NCBI RefSeq assembly: GCF_001613505.1
Contig: NZ_BDCM01000012.1
Span: 62,001 to 126,000 of the forward strand
Length of the DNA: 64,000 nucleotides
Direction: 5' to 3'
Source of the DNA: Nocardia mikamii NBRC 108933
Lineage (GTDB): Bacteria > Actinomycetota > Actinomycetes > Mycobacteriales > Mycobacteriaceae
Positions 51,568-60,502 of this stretch are shown one piece after another. Position 1 is the stretch's first letter; each line of letters begins with the position of its first letter. The notes under the pieces are model-generated. The model had not been told where the DNA came from and searched no databases. It saw only the letters and a list, made by a program, of their open reading frames with translations. Made by a program: the position numbers and the translations under genes.

Positions 51568-52769
51568 CAGTGAGTTCTCTTGTGCCGCTTCCCGGTGGGC
51601 CGGGCACCGGGTCTCGGTGCGGCGGAACCGCTGGCGCGGGTGCGGGTGGCGGCCGGGGCACCGGGGGCGCGACGACCCAGCGTCTCACCCGTGCGGCCGG
51701 AATCGCCGACGGCGCGCTTGGCGAGCACCTTGCGGGTGTGCGCGGCCACCGGCCCGAAGCGCTCCTTGATCGACACCAGCAGCGGCACGGCGAAGAAGAT
51801 CGACGAGTAGGCGCCGACGATCATGCCGACCAGCTGCACCAGCGCGAGATCCTTCAGCGTGCCCACACCGAGCAGCCAAACCGCGATCACCAGCATGCCG
51901 ACGATGGGCAGGATGCCGATCACCGTGGTGTTGATCGACCGCATCAGCGTCTGATTGGCGGCGAGGTTGGCCTGTTCACCGTAGGTGCGCCGGGTCAGAT
52001 GCAGCACCCCGCGGGTGTTCTCCTCGACCTTGTCGAACACCACGACGTTGTCGTAGAGCACATAACCCAGGATGGTCAGCAGACCGATCACCGCGGCGGG
52101 CGTCACCTCGAAGCCGACGATCGAATAGATGCCGGCGGTGACGACCAGGTTGAAGAACAGCGAGCCGATCGCGGCGATCGACATGTCGCGTTCGAATCGG
52201 ATCGCGATGTAGATCATCGTCAACAGGACGAACACCACCAGCGCGATGATCGCCTTGCGGGTGATCTGCCCACCCCAGGTCTCGCTGATCTCGGTGACGC
52301 TGATGACGCTGCGGCTGGCCGTACCGCTCGAATCCTTCGGATGGTACTTCGTGAACAGCGCATCCGCGATCTTGTCCTGCTGCGCGGAATCCAGTGTCTC
52401 GGAACGGATCTCGAATGAGGCCGAAGAACCCGAGCCGACCTTCTGCACGGTGACCGGACTGTGTCCCAGTGCCTGCGAGTAGGTGTCCTCGACCGAGGTC
52501 GTGGTCATACCGCTGGTCGCCGGGATCTGGATCTTCGTACCGCCGGCGAAATCGATCCCGAGGGTGAAGCCGCGCACCGCGATGCTCAGCACCGCGATCA
52601 GGACCAGCACCGCGGCGATGCCGTAGTACAACTTGCGGCGGCCGACGATCCGGAAACCGCCGGTGCCGGTGTAGAGGCGTTCGAAGAACCCGTGCTTCGG
52701 TGCGTCCACGGTGGGCAGCGACTCGTCCACGAATGGTTCCTCCAACACCTGACTGCGATTGTCGCTCAT
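51567..52769 (-). CDS. secF: Protein translocase subunit SecF
   Basis: 400 residues and six spans. The first span (~40-60) is followed by the conserved GIDFAGGTKIQIP and a periplasmic domain. The C-terminal cluster of five spans contains VLYDNVVVFDKVEENTR, the DxxVVxFD motif of SecDF proton-driven translocation. The C-terminus is Arg/Pro-rich and basic. The start overlaps the secD stop by 4 bp, giving a coupled secD-secF unit. Confidence 0.96.
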   Translation of the reverse strand: MSDNRSQVLEEPFVDESLPTVDAPKHGFFERLYTGTGGFRIVGRRKLYYGIAAVLVLIAVLSIAVRGFTLGIDFAGGTKIQIPATSGMTTTSVEDTYSQALGHSPVTVQKVGSGSSASFEIRSETLDSAQQDKIADALFTKYHPKDSSGTASRSVISVTEISETWGGQITRKAIIALVVFVLLTMIYIAIRFERDMSIAAIGSLFFNLVVTAGIYSIVGFEVTPAAVIGLLTILGYVLYDNVVVFDKVEENTRGVLHLTRRTYGEQANLAANQTLMRSINTTVIGILPIVGMLVIAVWLLGVGTLKDLALVQLVGMIVGAYSSIFFAVPLLVSIKERFGPVAAHTRKVLAKRAVGDSGRTGETLGRRAPGAPAATRTRASGSAAPRPGARPTGKRHKRTH

Positions 52770-54586
52770 CGTGCCCCCGTCCCTACGAGCGTGCCGGCCG
52801 CCTTGCGTTCCCGCGCGAGCTGCTGCACCGCGCCCAGACCGTTGACCGACGGCTTCGCCCAGAACGGCGAGCGCGAGGCCAGCATCATCAGCGGCGAGGT
52901 CACCAGGTAGAGCACGACCACGTCGAGCACCGTGGTGAGGCCGAGGGTGAACGCGAAGCCCTTCACCTGACCGGCCGCCAGGATGTAGAGCACCACCGAG
53001 GCGATGAGGCTGACGGTCTTACCGGACAGGTTGGTGCGCTGCGCGCGCGCCCAGCCGCGCGGGACGGCCGAGCGGAAACTGCGGCCCTCGCGCATCTCGT
53101 CCTTGATGCGTTCGAAGAACACGACGAACGAGTCCGCGGTCATACCGATACCGATGATCAAACCGGCGATACCGGCCAGATCCAGGGTGAAGTTGATCCA
53201 CCGGCCGAGCAGCACGATGATGCCGTACACCGCCACACCCGAGGCCACCAGCGAGAATCCGGCCAGGAAGCCGAGCATCCGGTAGTAGAGCAGGCAGTAC
53301 AGCAACACCGCGACCAGACCGATCGCACCGGCGATCAAACCGGCGTGCAGTGAGGCCAGGCCCAGCGTCGCCGACACCGTGGACGCCTCCGACACCTCGA
53401 ACGACAGCGGCAGCGAACCGTACTTCAGCGAGTTGGCGAGTTCCTTGGCGGTGGACGCGTTGAACTGGCCGGTGATCTGGGTGGTGCCGCCGAGCTGCGG
53501 TCCCTGCTGCACGACGGGCGCGCTGATCACCTTCGAGTCGAGGGCGAAGGCCACCTGCTTCTGCAGGTATTCCTTGGTGAGGTCGGCCCAGGCGTCGGCG
53601 TTCTTGAACGTCAGATCGACCGCCCACTGCGACTGCTGGTTCAGCGACGAACTCGCATCCTTGATGTCCTGGCCGTCGATGCGCATCGGGGCCAGCAGAT
53701 ACACCTCGTTGCCGTCCGACGAGCAGGTCACCAGCGGCAGCTTCGGATCGTCGTTACCGGCCAGCGGATCGGGCTTGTGGCAGTCCAGCTGCTGGGCCGC
53801 CAGCTGCTGGACCTGCGGGTCGGTGCTCTGCCGCAGCGCACGCGCCGCGTCGATCTCCTGCTTGGCCTGCTGCTGCGGCGTCAGCGCCGGATTCGGCGCA
53901 CCGGGCTCCGGAGACGGTGCCGGGGCGGGCGTCGTCGGCGCCTGCGCCGGAGCCGGGAAGACCCGGTTCTGCGCGGTCGTGCCCGAGGATTCGCCGGTGC
54001 CGGACGTCTCACCCGAAGCGGCCGTCCCCGAGGCGGTGCCGGATTCGTTCGACGGCTTGGACTCGGTACCGGGCGACGCACCCGGCGTGGGGGCCTGCTG
54101 ACCCGCACCCGGAGCCGGCTCCGGAGTGTTCGCCGGCGGAATGCCGGGCTGCTCCGCGCCGGGGGCGGGCTCGCCGCCGGACTGGATCTTGCCGTCGGGT
54201 CCCACCGGAAGCGGCTGGCCGACCACCGGGCGGATGTACAGCTTGGCGGTCGTGGCCAGCGACTTCGCCTGCTGCCCGTCGTTGCCGGGCACGGTGATGA
54301 CCAGGTTGTTGCCGTCGATCACCACCTCGGAACCGGCCACACCGAGACCGTTGACCCGGGATTCGATGATCTGCTGGGCCTGTTTGAGGCTGTCCTTGCT
54401 GGGCTTACCGCCATCGGGCGTGCGCGGGGTCAGCGTGACCTGGGTTCCGCCCTGCAGGTCGATTCCCAGCTTGGGTTCCGGCGACTTGTCACCGGTGAAG
54501 AACACCAACGCGTAGATCACCGCGAGCAGCACGGCGTAGACGCCGAGCAGCCGCAGCGGATGCCCCGTTCCCTTGGAAGGTGGCAC
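52766..54586 (-). CDS. secD: Protein translocase subunit SecD
   Basis: 606 residues. The N-terminal span and GIDLQGGTQVTLTPR mark the SecD family. A long Pro/Gly/Ser/Thr-rich insertion (~140-240) interrupts the periplasmic P1 domain, a feature of actinobacterial SecD. The C-terminal spans include ADSFVVFFERIKDEMREGRS. It works with SecF to use the proton gradient for late protein export. yajC is 138 bp upstream and reads in the same direction. Confidence 0.96.
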   Translation of the reverse strand: MPPSKGTGHPLRLLGVYAVLLAVIYALVFFTGDKSPEPKLGIDLQGGTQVTLTPRTPDGGKPSKDSLKQAQQIIESRVNGLGVAGSEVVIDGNNLVITVPGNDGQQAKSLATTAKLYIRPVVGQPLPVGPDGKIQSGGEPAPGAEQPGIPPANTPEPAPGAGQQAPTPGASPGTESKPSNESGTASGTAASGETSGTGESSGTTAQNRVFPAPAQAPTTPAPAPSPEPGAPNPALTPQQQAKQEIDAARALRQSTDPQVQQLAAQQLDCHKPDPLAGNDDPKLPLVTCSSDGNEVYLLAPMRIDGQDIKDASSSLNQQSQWAVDLTFKNADAWADLTKEYLQKQVAFALDSKVISAPVVQQGPQLGGTTQITGQFNASTAKELANSLKYGSLPLSFEVSEASTVSATLGLASLHAGLIAGAIGLVAVLLYCLLYYRMLGFLAGFSLVASGVAVYGIIVLLGRWINFTLDLAGIAGLIIGIGMTADSFVVFFERIKDEMREGRSFRSAVPRGWARAQRTNLSGKTVSLIASVVLYILAAGQVKGFAFTLGLTTVLDVVVLYLVTSPLMMLASRSPFWAKPSVNGLGAVQQLARERKAAGTLVGTGAR

Positions 54587-54724
54587 AGTACATATCTCCT
54601 AGGCGGTGAGGGTGGCGGCCGGGAATTGCGGCATGACCTGCGAACACGGAGGACCGGCGAACATGGGCCCACGGACACGCCGCACCGCCGTCGCGGCGGT
54701 CAGCGCTGCGACGGCGGAAGCGGG

Positions 54725-55177
54725 TCAGTCTTTGCGCAGCCGGGCTGCGGTGTCCTCGACGGATTCCTCCGCATCCGACACCGGGGAGGAACCGTTGGCC
54801 GCCGAGCCGTTCGCGGCAGCCGATCCGTTGGTTCCGTTGGTCGCAGCACCCTCCACCGTCGCACCGGCGATCGCCTCGTCGTCCGCGGTGGCATCCGCCT
54901 CGGCGGAGTCGGCGGCGTCCCCGGTGGGGCGCACATCGCGGATGGCGGCGCGCAGCCAGGTGGTCACCACATCCTCGGCGATCTCCAGGTCGACGGACTC
55001 CTCGTCGAGGTCGACCACGGTGCCGTAGAGGCCGGAGGTGGTGGTGACCTGGTCACCGACCTTCACGTTCTCCTGCATATCGGCGACCTTCTGCGCTTCG
55101 CGCTTCTGGCGGCGGACACCGAGAAACATCGGTACGAGCAGAACTACCAGTAGCAGCGGAAACAGCAGGTTCGCCAT
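54725..55177 (-). CDS. yajC: Preprotein translocase subunit YajC
   Basis: 150 residues. One N-terminal span (LLFPLLLVVLLVPMFLGVRRQKRE) is followed by the soluble YajC domain (VKVGDQVTTTSGLYGTVVDLDEESVDLEIAEDVVTTWLRAAI). The Ala/Asn/Asp-rich acidic tail (~75 residues) is longer than in enterobacterial YajC. It accessorises SecDF and is the first gene of the sec cluster. Confidence 0.94.
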   Translation of the reverse strand: MANLLFPLLLVVLLVPMFLGVRRQKREAQKVADMQENVKVGDQVTTTSGLYGTVVDLDEESVDLEIAEDVVTTWLRAAIRDVRPTGDAADSAEADATADDEAIAGATVEGAATNGTNGSAAANGSAANGSSPVSDAEESVEDTAARLRKD

Positions 55178-55312
55178 CGTCGTAGTCGGTCCTAGTTTGG
55201 TGGGTTGGATGGGCTGTACTCACACAGTCTGCCAGCAACCTGGAATATCGCCACACCCGCGGTGTGCGCGGCGGGTGCGCCACACCGGCGCCAACCCCGC
55301 CGCAGCGGCGTC

Positions 55313-56806
55313 TCAGGCCGCGGGCGCGCCGTAGACGTAGTCGTCGAGCGGGAAGTTCACCGCTTCGCGGTGGGTGGTGATCGTACTGTTCGGACGCAGC
55401 AGCGCGGCCTCGCCGTGCTGGTTGAAGTAGTAGCTGCGGGCGGTCGAGCAATCGCCGGCGTAGAACACCGACGAGCCGAGCTTCTGGGTCACATAGTCCA
55501 GGAATCGCGCGTTGGCCTCTGCACGCACCTCGAAGACCTGCTCACCGCGCCGGCGGGCCTCGCGCAGCAGCCGGTCCATATGTTTCATCTGCGCCTCGAT
55601 GGTGGTGAAGTAGGACAGACCGCTGTAGGAGTAGGGGCTGTTGAGGCTGAAGAAGTTGGGGAACTTCGGCACCGTGATGCCCTCGTAGGCCTGGAAACGG
55701 TTGTCGCGCCAGAACTTTCCGAGATTCACCCCGTCGCGGCCGATGATCTCGACGGCCGGGAAGTTCACATCCCAGAGATTGAATCCGGTCGCCAGGATCA
55801 GGGTGTCGATCTCGGTCTTGCGGCCGTCCGCGGTCACGATGCCGTCGGCCTCGACATGGTCGATCGCGTTGGTCTCGAGCCGCACGTGCGGTTCGTTGAA
55901 GGTCTTGAAGTAGGTGTTGGAGAAGGTGGGCCGCTTGCAGCCGAAGTCGTAGTGAGGGGTCAGCTTGTCCCGCGTCTGCTTGTCGCGCACCTGGGCGCGC
56001 AGGTGCGCCTTCGCCAGCAGCGCGGCGCCCTTGTTGCCGAATCTGGCCTGCTTGTAGTGCAGCACGCCGGAGACCATCAGCAGTTCCAGAGCGCCGGTGT
56101 TGACCAGCCGGGCCGCCTTCTGGGTCAGCGGCAGCTTCTCGAACAGCTGCTGGACCGGCTTCGGGATGGCGGTGTCGACCTTCGGCACGACCCAGATCGG
56201 GGTGCGCTGGAAGACGGTCAGTTCCGTGACCTTCTTCGCCGCCTCCGGTACGAGCTGCACGGCGGTGGCGCCGGTGCCGATGACCGCGGCGCGGCGGCCG
56301 GTCAGGTCGAAGTCGTCTTCCCAGGCGGTGGTGTGGATGATCTTGCCCGCGAAGCTGTCGATACCCGGGAACGGCGGGGTGTAGGGCTGGGACAGGAAGC
56401 CGGTCGCGGTGAGCAGATACCGAGCGGTGAGCGTCTGGCCGCCCTCGACCGAGACCACCCAGTGCGCGTGTTCGCCATCCCAGCGGGCGCCGCCGACGAC
56501 CTGGTTGAACCGCATCCGGCGGCGCAGATCGTAGGTGTCGGCGATGTGCTCGGCGTACTTCTTGAGTTCGGCGCCGGGAGCGAACAATCGCGACCAGTGC
56601 GGATTCGGTGCGAACGAATAGGAGTAGGTCACCGAGGCGATGTCGACCGCGAGGCCCGGATAGTGGTTGACGTGCCAGGTGCCGCCCAGACCGTCCTCCC
56701 GTTCGAGGATCACGAAATTCTTCAGACCGAGACGGTCCAGCTGAATCCCGGCCCCCATACCGCCGAATCCCGCACCGACCACCACGGCGTCGTATTGAGG
56801 TGCCAC
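55313..56806 (-). CDS. Baeyer-Villiger-type flavin monooxygenase
   Basis: 497 residues. The FAD-binding motif GAGFGGMGAG is near the N-terminus (VVVGAGFGGMG). The BVMO fingerprint is FAGKIIHTTAWEDD (FxGxxxHxxxW), and a second NADPH-binding GxGxxx motif follows as AAVIGTGATAVQL. It would insert oxygen next to a ketone, as in steroid or alicyclic degradation. It is divergent from a TetR gene with palindromic operators between. It has no counterpart at this site in M. tuberculosis as I recall it. Confidence 0.88.
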   Translation of the reverse strand: MAPQYDAVVVGAGFGGMGAGIQLDRLGLKNFVILEREDGLGGTWHVNHYPGLAVDIASVTYSYSFAPNPHWSRLFAPGAELKKYAEHIADTYDLRRRMRFNQVVGGARWDGEHAHWVVSVEGGQTLTARYLLTATGFLSQPYTPPFPGIDSFAGKIIHTTAWEDDFDLTGRRAAVIGTGATAVQLVPEAAKKVTELTVFQRTPIWVVPKVDTAIPKPVQQLFEKLPLTQKAARLVNTGALELLMVSGVLHYKQARFGNKGAALLAKAHLRAQVRDKQTRDKLTPHYDFGCKRPTFSNTYFKTFNEPHVRLETNAIDHVEADGIVTADGRKTEIDTLILATGFNLWDVNFPAVEIIGRDGVNLGKFWRDNRFQAYEGITVPKFPNFFSLNSPYSYSGLSYFTTIEAQMKHMDRLLREARRRGEQVFEVRAEANARFLDYVTQKLGSSVFYAGDCSTARSYYFNQHGEAALLRPNSTITTHREAVNFPLDDYVYGAPAA

Positions 56807-56828
56807 GCCGAACCTCCCTGTTACCTGA

Positions 56829-56841
56829 CGTATCCGATACG
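56829..56841. promoter_or_regulatory. TetR-type operator palindrome
   Basis: CGTATC-C-GATACG is a perfect 6-1-6 palindrome between the divergent monooxygenase and TetR genes. Confidence 0.6.
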
Positions 56842-56860
56842 GAATGACACATCATTCCGT
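56839..56860. promoter_or_regulatory. Second operator palindrome, overlapping an upstream ATG
   Basis: ACGGAATGA-CACA-TCATTCCGT is a perfect 9-4-9 inverted repeat. It contains the ATG at 56844, which argues that translation of the regulator begins further down. Confidence 0.6.
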
Positions 56861-56885
56861 TGCGGAACACCGTATCATCGGCTCC

Positions 56886-57509
56886 GTGCCGAAGCCATCC
56901 ACACATCTGCAGCGACGCAAGGCCGAACTGCGGCAACAGATCATCGACACCGCCTTCGCCTGCTTCGCCGACAAGGGCTATCACGCCACCGGAATCGCCG
57001 ATATCGCCACGGCCCTGGGAATCGGGCACGGGACGTTCTATCGCTACTTCGAGAACAAGCGCGACATCATCGACCACGTGATCGACGATCTGGCCGCGCG
57101 GATCATCGAGGCGCTCGGAACCGAGAACGCGCCCGACGCGGCGACCTCGCTGGATGATTACCGGCATCAGCTGGACCGGATCGGGGTGGCACTGCATCGG
57201 ATCTTCCTCGAGGACCGGCGGGTCGCGCAGTTGCTGCTGTTCCAGGCCACCGGTATCGATCCGGAGTTGACGATGCGGCTCTACGGCCTGCTCGACACCG
57301 CCGACGCGCTGACCGCCGGATATCTCGAACACGGGGTGGAGCTCGGCTATCTGCGGGCCGATCTCGACGCCGCCAATACGGCCAAGGCGGTGACCGGCAT
57401 GTTGCTTGCGGCCATCGTGCACGGACTGCGCGATCCCGATCCGGAGTCGACCGCGGGACTTGCCCAGGCGATTCCGCGACTGTTGATCGACGGGGTGCGC
57501 GCCGGGTGA
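56886..57509 (+). CDS. TetR/AcrR family regulator of the monooxygenase
   Basis: 207 residues from the GTG at 56886. The helix-turn-helix is IIDTAFACFADKGYHATGIADIATALGIGHGTFYRYFENKRDII. The C-terminal ligand domain includes RVAQLLLFQATGIDPELTMRLYG. An ATG at 56844 would add 14 residues but lies inside the operator palindrome, so I prefer the GTG. By position it controls the divergent monooxygenase and itself. Its ligand may be that enzyme's substrate, as an inference. Confidence 0.88.
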   Translation: MPKPSTHLQRRKAELRQQIIDTAFACFADKGYHATGIADIATALGIGHGTFYRYFENKRDIIDHVIDDLAARIIEALGTENAPDAATSLDDYRHQLDRIGVALHRIFLEDRRVAQLLLFQATGIDPELTMRLYGLLDTADALTAGYLEHGVELGYLRADLDAANTAKAVTGMLLAAIVHGLRDPDPESTAGLAQAIPRLLIDGVRAG

Positions 57510-57525
57510 GCGGTGTAGTAACAAT

Positions 57526-58056
57526 GTGCGGGTGACGCCGGAGTATGTGCGAGGGATCCGATTCGGACGGGCCCCGATCGGGCACCGCGGCTACGACCCC
57601 GCCGAGGTCGACGCGTTCTGCGCCGCCCTCGCCGATGCCTTCGCGGGCCGGGCCGCGCTGAGTGCGGCCGCCATTCGCGGGCACGAATTCGGCCTGGCCG
57701 CACCCGGCCGCCGCGATTACGACCGCGACGAGGTGGACGCATTTCTCGATCGCGCCTGTGTGGAACTGGAATTCGCGCGCTACGGACCGGCCCGGCCGCA
57801 GGTGGCGTGGCCACCCTCGCCGGAATACGTCTCCCGGCTGCGGTTTTCGGCCCCGCCGCTGGGACGGCGCGGATATGTCGCCGACGAGGTCGACGCGTTC
57901 CGGGAGCGTGTGGCGGCGTTGCTGGCACAGACCGCCACGGGATGGGACGTCGCGGCGATCAGACCCGAATTCGGCACGGCCGGGGCGGGAGTCCGGGCCT
58001 ATCACCCGGGCGAGGTCGATGCCTTCGTGGACGCGGTCGCGGCGCTGGTGAGTTAG
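57526..58056 (+). CDS. Protein of four DivIVA-like repeats
   Basis: 176 residues built almost entirely of four ~40-residue repeats. Each has the pattern F...P.G.RGYD..EVDAF, as in RFGRAPIGHRGYDPAEVDAF, EFGLAAPGRRDYDRDEVDAF, RFSAPPLGRRGYVADEVDAF and the shorter FGTAGAGVRAYHPGEVDAF. This is the N-terminal DivIVA motif, normally present once and followed by a coiled coil. Here there is no coiled coil. It may bind curved membrane or partner with DivIVA/Wag31, which is only an inference. It follows the TetR gene by 16 bp. Confidence 0.7.
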   Translation: MRVTPEYVRGIRFGRAPIGHRGYDPAEVDAFCAALADAFAGRAALSAAAIRGHEFGLAAPGRRDYDRDEVDAFLDRACVELEFARYGPARPQVAWPPSPEYVSRLRFSAPPLGRRGYVADEVDAFRERVAALLAQTATGWDVAAIRPEFGTAGAGVRAYHPGEVDAFVDAVAALVS

Positions 58057-58083
58057 CGCGGCCCCCGGCCGAGCCGGACCGGA

Positions 58084-59211
58084 TCAGTCGAACAGGTCGA
58101 GCGTGGGCTGGGCTTCGCGGCCCCGGACCTCGATGGATCCGAAGACCAGATCCGGTGGCGGCACCAGACCCAGATGTTCCCAGGCGGCGGCGGTGGCGAC
58201 CCGCCCGCGCGGGGTGCGTGCCACCATCCCGGCGCGGACCAGGAACGGCTCGCACACCTCCTCGACGGTGGCGGCCTCCTCCCCCACGGCCACCGCCAGC
58301 GTCGACACCCCGACCGGCCCGCCGCCGAAGCCGCGGACCAGCGCACCGAGGACCGCGCGGTCGAGCCGGTCCAATCCCAGCGAATCCACGTCGTAGACCG
58401 CCAGCGCGGCCTTGGCGATGTCCCGGGTGACCAGGCCGTCGGCCCGCACTTCGGCGTAGTCGCGCACGCGGCGCAACAGCCGGTTGGCGATGCGGGGCGT
58501 GCCCCGGGAGCGGCCGGCGATCTCGGCCGCCGCGTCGGATTCGATGCGCACGCCGAGGATCGCCGCCGAGCGCTGCAGGATGCGCTGCAGTTCCTCCGGT
58601 TCGTAGAAGTCCATATGGCCGGTGAAACCGAAGCGGTCACGCAGCGGGCCGGTCAGCGCGCCCGAGCGCGTAGTGGCACCGACCAGGGTGAACGGCGCGA
58701 TCTCCAGCGGAATCGAGGTCGCTCCCGGCCCCTTGCCGACCACGACGTCGACCCGGAAATCCTCCATCGCCAGATACAACATCTCCTCGGCCGGGCGGGC
58801 CATGCGATGGATCTCGTCGATGAACAGCACATCGCCCTCGACCAGATTGCTGAGCATCGCGGCCAGGTCACCGGCGCGTTCCAGGGCCGGTCCGGACGTG
58901 ATGCGCAGCGCGGTACCGAGCTCGCCGGCGATGATCATCGCCATACTGGTCTTGCCCAGTCCGGGCGGGCCGGACAGCAGAACGTGGTCGGGGGTGCCGC
59001 CACGCTGGGTCGCACCGCGCAGCACCAGGGCCAGTTGTTCGCGCACCCGGGGTTGGCCGATGAAGTCGTCCAGGGATTTGGGGCGCAGTCCGGCCTCGAT
59101 GTCACCGTCGGATGTCAGATAGTTCGCGGTGACCGCGGATTCGTCGCCGTCCGCGCCGGTGTCGACATCGTCGGTGCCGGAGGGGAATTCGTCGTCGCGC
59201 ATCGGCCTCAC
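58084..59211 (-). CDS. ruvB: Holliday junction branch migration ATPase RuvB
   Basis: 375 residues. RPKSLDDFIGQPRVREQL precedes the Walker A GPPGLGKTS and Walker B LFIDEIHRM. GATTRSGALTGPLRDRFGF is sensor 1 with the following arginine region, and the C-terminal winged helix is AALAVYDVDSLGLDRLDR. I kept the GTG at 59211 because it overlaps the ruvA stop (GTGA). An ATG at 59202 is an equally possible start. It drives branch migration with RuvA. Confidence 0.97.
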   Translation of the reverse strand: MRPMRDDEFPSGTDDVDTGADGDESAVTANYLTSDGDIEAGLRPKSLDDFIGQPRVREQLALVLRGATQRGGTPDHVLLSGPPGLGKTSMAMIIAGELGTALRITSGPALERAGDLAAMLSNLVEGDVLFIDEIHRMARPAEEMLYLAMEDFRVDVVVGKGPGATSIPLEIAPFTLVGATTRSGALTGPLRDRFGFTGHMDFYEPEELQRILQRSAAILGVRIESDAAAEIAGRSRGTPRIANRLLRRVRDYAEVRADGLVTRDIAKAALAVYDVDSLGLDRLDRAVLGALVRGFGGGPVGVSTLAVAVGEEAATVEEVCEPFLVRAGMVARTPRGRVATAAAWEHLGLVPPPDLVFGSIEVRGREAQPTLDLFD

Positions 59212-59813
59212 CGGTTCCGGCCGAGGATCGCGAGCGCGGCCCGCAGCGCCTGCGAGGTCCCCAGCTCGGGTTGTTCGGCGAGGACGCCGTCGACGGCCGG
59301 TTCGGCCTGCTTCACCGGGAAGCCGAGACCGGTCAGCGCCTCCACGACCTGATCACGCACGGGGGTGACGGCCGGGGCCGGCGCCGCGCCCGGCGGTGCG
59401 GACTGCACGGGAACCAGATTCACCTTGTCACGCAATTCGACCACCATGCGCTCGGCACCGCGCTTACCGATACCCGGTACCCGCGTCAGGGCCGCGACAT
59501 TGCTCTCCGCCAACGCTTTTCGCAGCGCCTCGGGCTCGAGCACCGCCAGCACCGCCATCGCCAGCCGGGGACCGACACCGGAAACGGTCTGCAGCAGCCC
59601 GAACAGATCGCGCGCCTCGGTGTCGGCGAAGCCGTACAGCGTCATCGAATCCTCGCGCACGATCATCGCGGTGTAGAGGCGGGCCTCGTCGCCGCGGGTG
59701 AGACCGGCCAGCGTGGAGGGTGTGGCGTTGAGCCGGTAACCGACGCCCGCGGCTTCCAGCACCGCGTGGTCGAGACCGATCTCCAGCACCTCACCGCGCA
59801 CCGACGCGATCAC
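59208..59813 (-). CDS. ruvA: Holliday junction DNA helicase RuvA
   Basis: 201 residues from the GTG at 59813, which overlaps the ruvC stop (GTGA). MIASVRGEVLEIG begins the OB-fold. Two HhH motifs follow (FGLLQTVSGVGPRLAMAVLAVL and LTRVPGIGKRGAERMVVEL). The C-terminal domain III (DQVVEALTGLGFPVKQAEPAVDGVL) contacts RuvB. The frame stays open upstream, but without similarity. Confidence 0.96.
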   Translation of the reverse strand: MIASVRGEVLEIGLDHAVLEAAGVGYRLNATPSTLAGLTRGDEARLYTAMIVREDSMTLYGFADTEARDLFGLLQTVSGVGPRLAMAVLAVLEPEALRKALAESNVAALTRVPGIGKRGAERMVVELRDKVNLVPVQSAPPGAAPAPAVTPVRDQVVEALTGLGFPVKQAEPAVDGVLAEQPELGTSQALRAALAILGRNR

Positions 59814-60379
59814 CTGGTCACCGCCTTTCGTTGCTGGGCAAGCCTTTCGGCGTATCTGCGTCGCGCCTGTTCGGCCTGGGCCTCCGCCTTCGCCATCCGC
59901 TCCAGCATCGGCGCCCGCCAGCAGTGGCAGATCGCCAGCGCCAGGGCATCGGCCGCATCGGCCGGTTTCGGCGCCGTCTGCAAGCCTAGGATGCGGGTCA
60001 CCATGGCGGTCACCTGAGCCTTGTCCGCGGAGCCGTTGCCGGTCACCGCGGCCTTGACCTGACTCGGGGTGTGGAAGGCGACCGGGATGCCGCGACGCGC
60101 CGCCGCCAGCGCGATCACCCCACCGGCCTGCGCGGTGCCCATCGCGGTGCGCACGTTGTGCTGGGAGAAGACCCGCTCGATCGCGACCGCCTCGGGCCGA
60201 TGAGTGTCCATCCACTGCTCGGCGGCGTCGGCGACGCCGAGCAGCCGCTGCGCGAGGTCCATATCGGCCGGTGTGCGTACCACGTCGACGTCGAGCGCGG
60301 TGACCTGACGTCCCAGCCCGCCCTCGACGATGCTCAGGCCGCACCGGGTGAGCCCGGGGTCGACACCCATCACCCGCAC
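59810..60379 (-). CDS. ruvC: Crossover junction endodeoxyribonuclease RuvC
   Basis: 189 residues from the GTG at 60379 (VRVMGVDPGLTRCG), which has the Shine-Dalgarno AGGGG 9 nt upstream. A GTG three codons upstream is possible. The catalytic Asp is in GVDPGLTRCGLS and acidic residues follow in ERVF and the DAADALALAICH region. The basic C-terminal tail is usual for actinobacteria. It is the first gene of ruvC-ruvA-ruvB, with both internal junctions overlapping by 4 bp. Confidence 0.96.
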   Translation of the reverse strand: MRVMGVDPGLTRCGLSIVEGGLGRQVTALDVDVVRTPADMDLAQRLLGVADAAEQWMDTHRPEAVAIERVFSQHNVRTAMGTAQAGGVIALAAARRGIPVAFHTPSQVKAAVTGNGSADKAQVTAMVTRILGLQTAPKPADAADALALAICHCWRAPMLERMAKAEAQAEQARRRYAERLAQQRKAVTR

Positions 60380-60502
60380 GAAATGCACCCCTGTCGAGTC
60401 GCGAACAATTGTTCGAAGTCTAACCGAGAGCTCCCGCGGCGGCGGCCACCGACACGGAGCCCGAGCGCGGCGAGCGCGCGTACCGCGGGGTGGCGAGCCC
60501 GC

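Noticed and set aside
56844..56886. ATG at 56844 as start of the TetR regulator
   Set aside because: It lies in the middle of a perfect 9-4-9 operator repeat and the added 14 residues have no family similarity.
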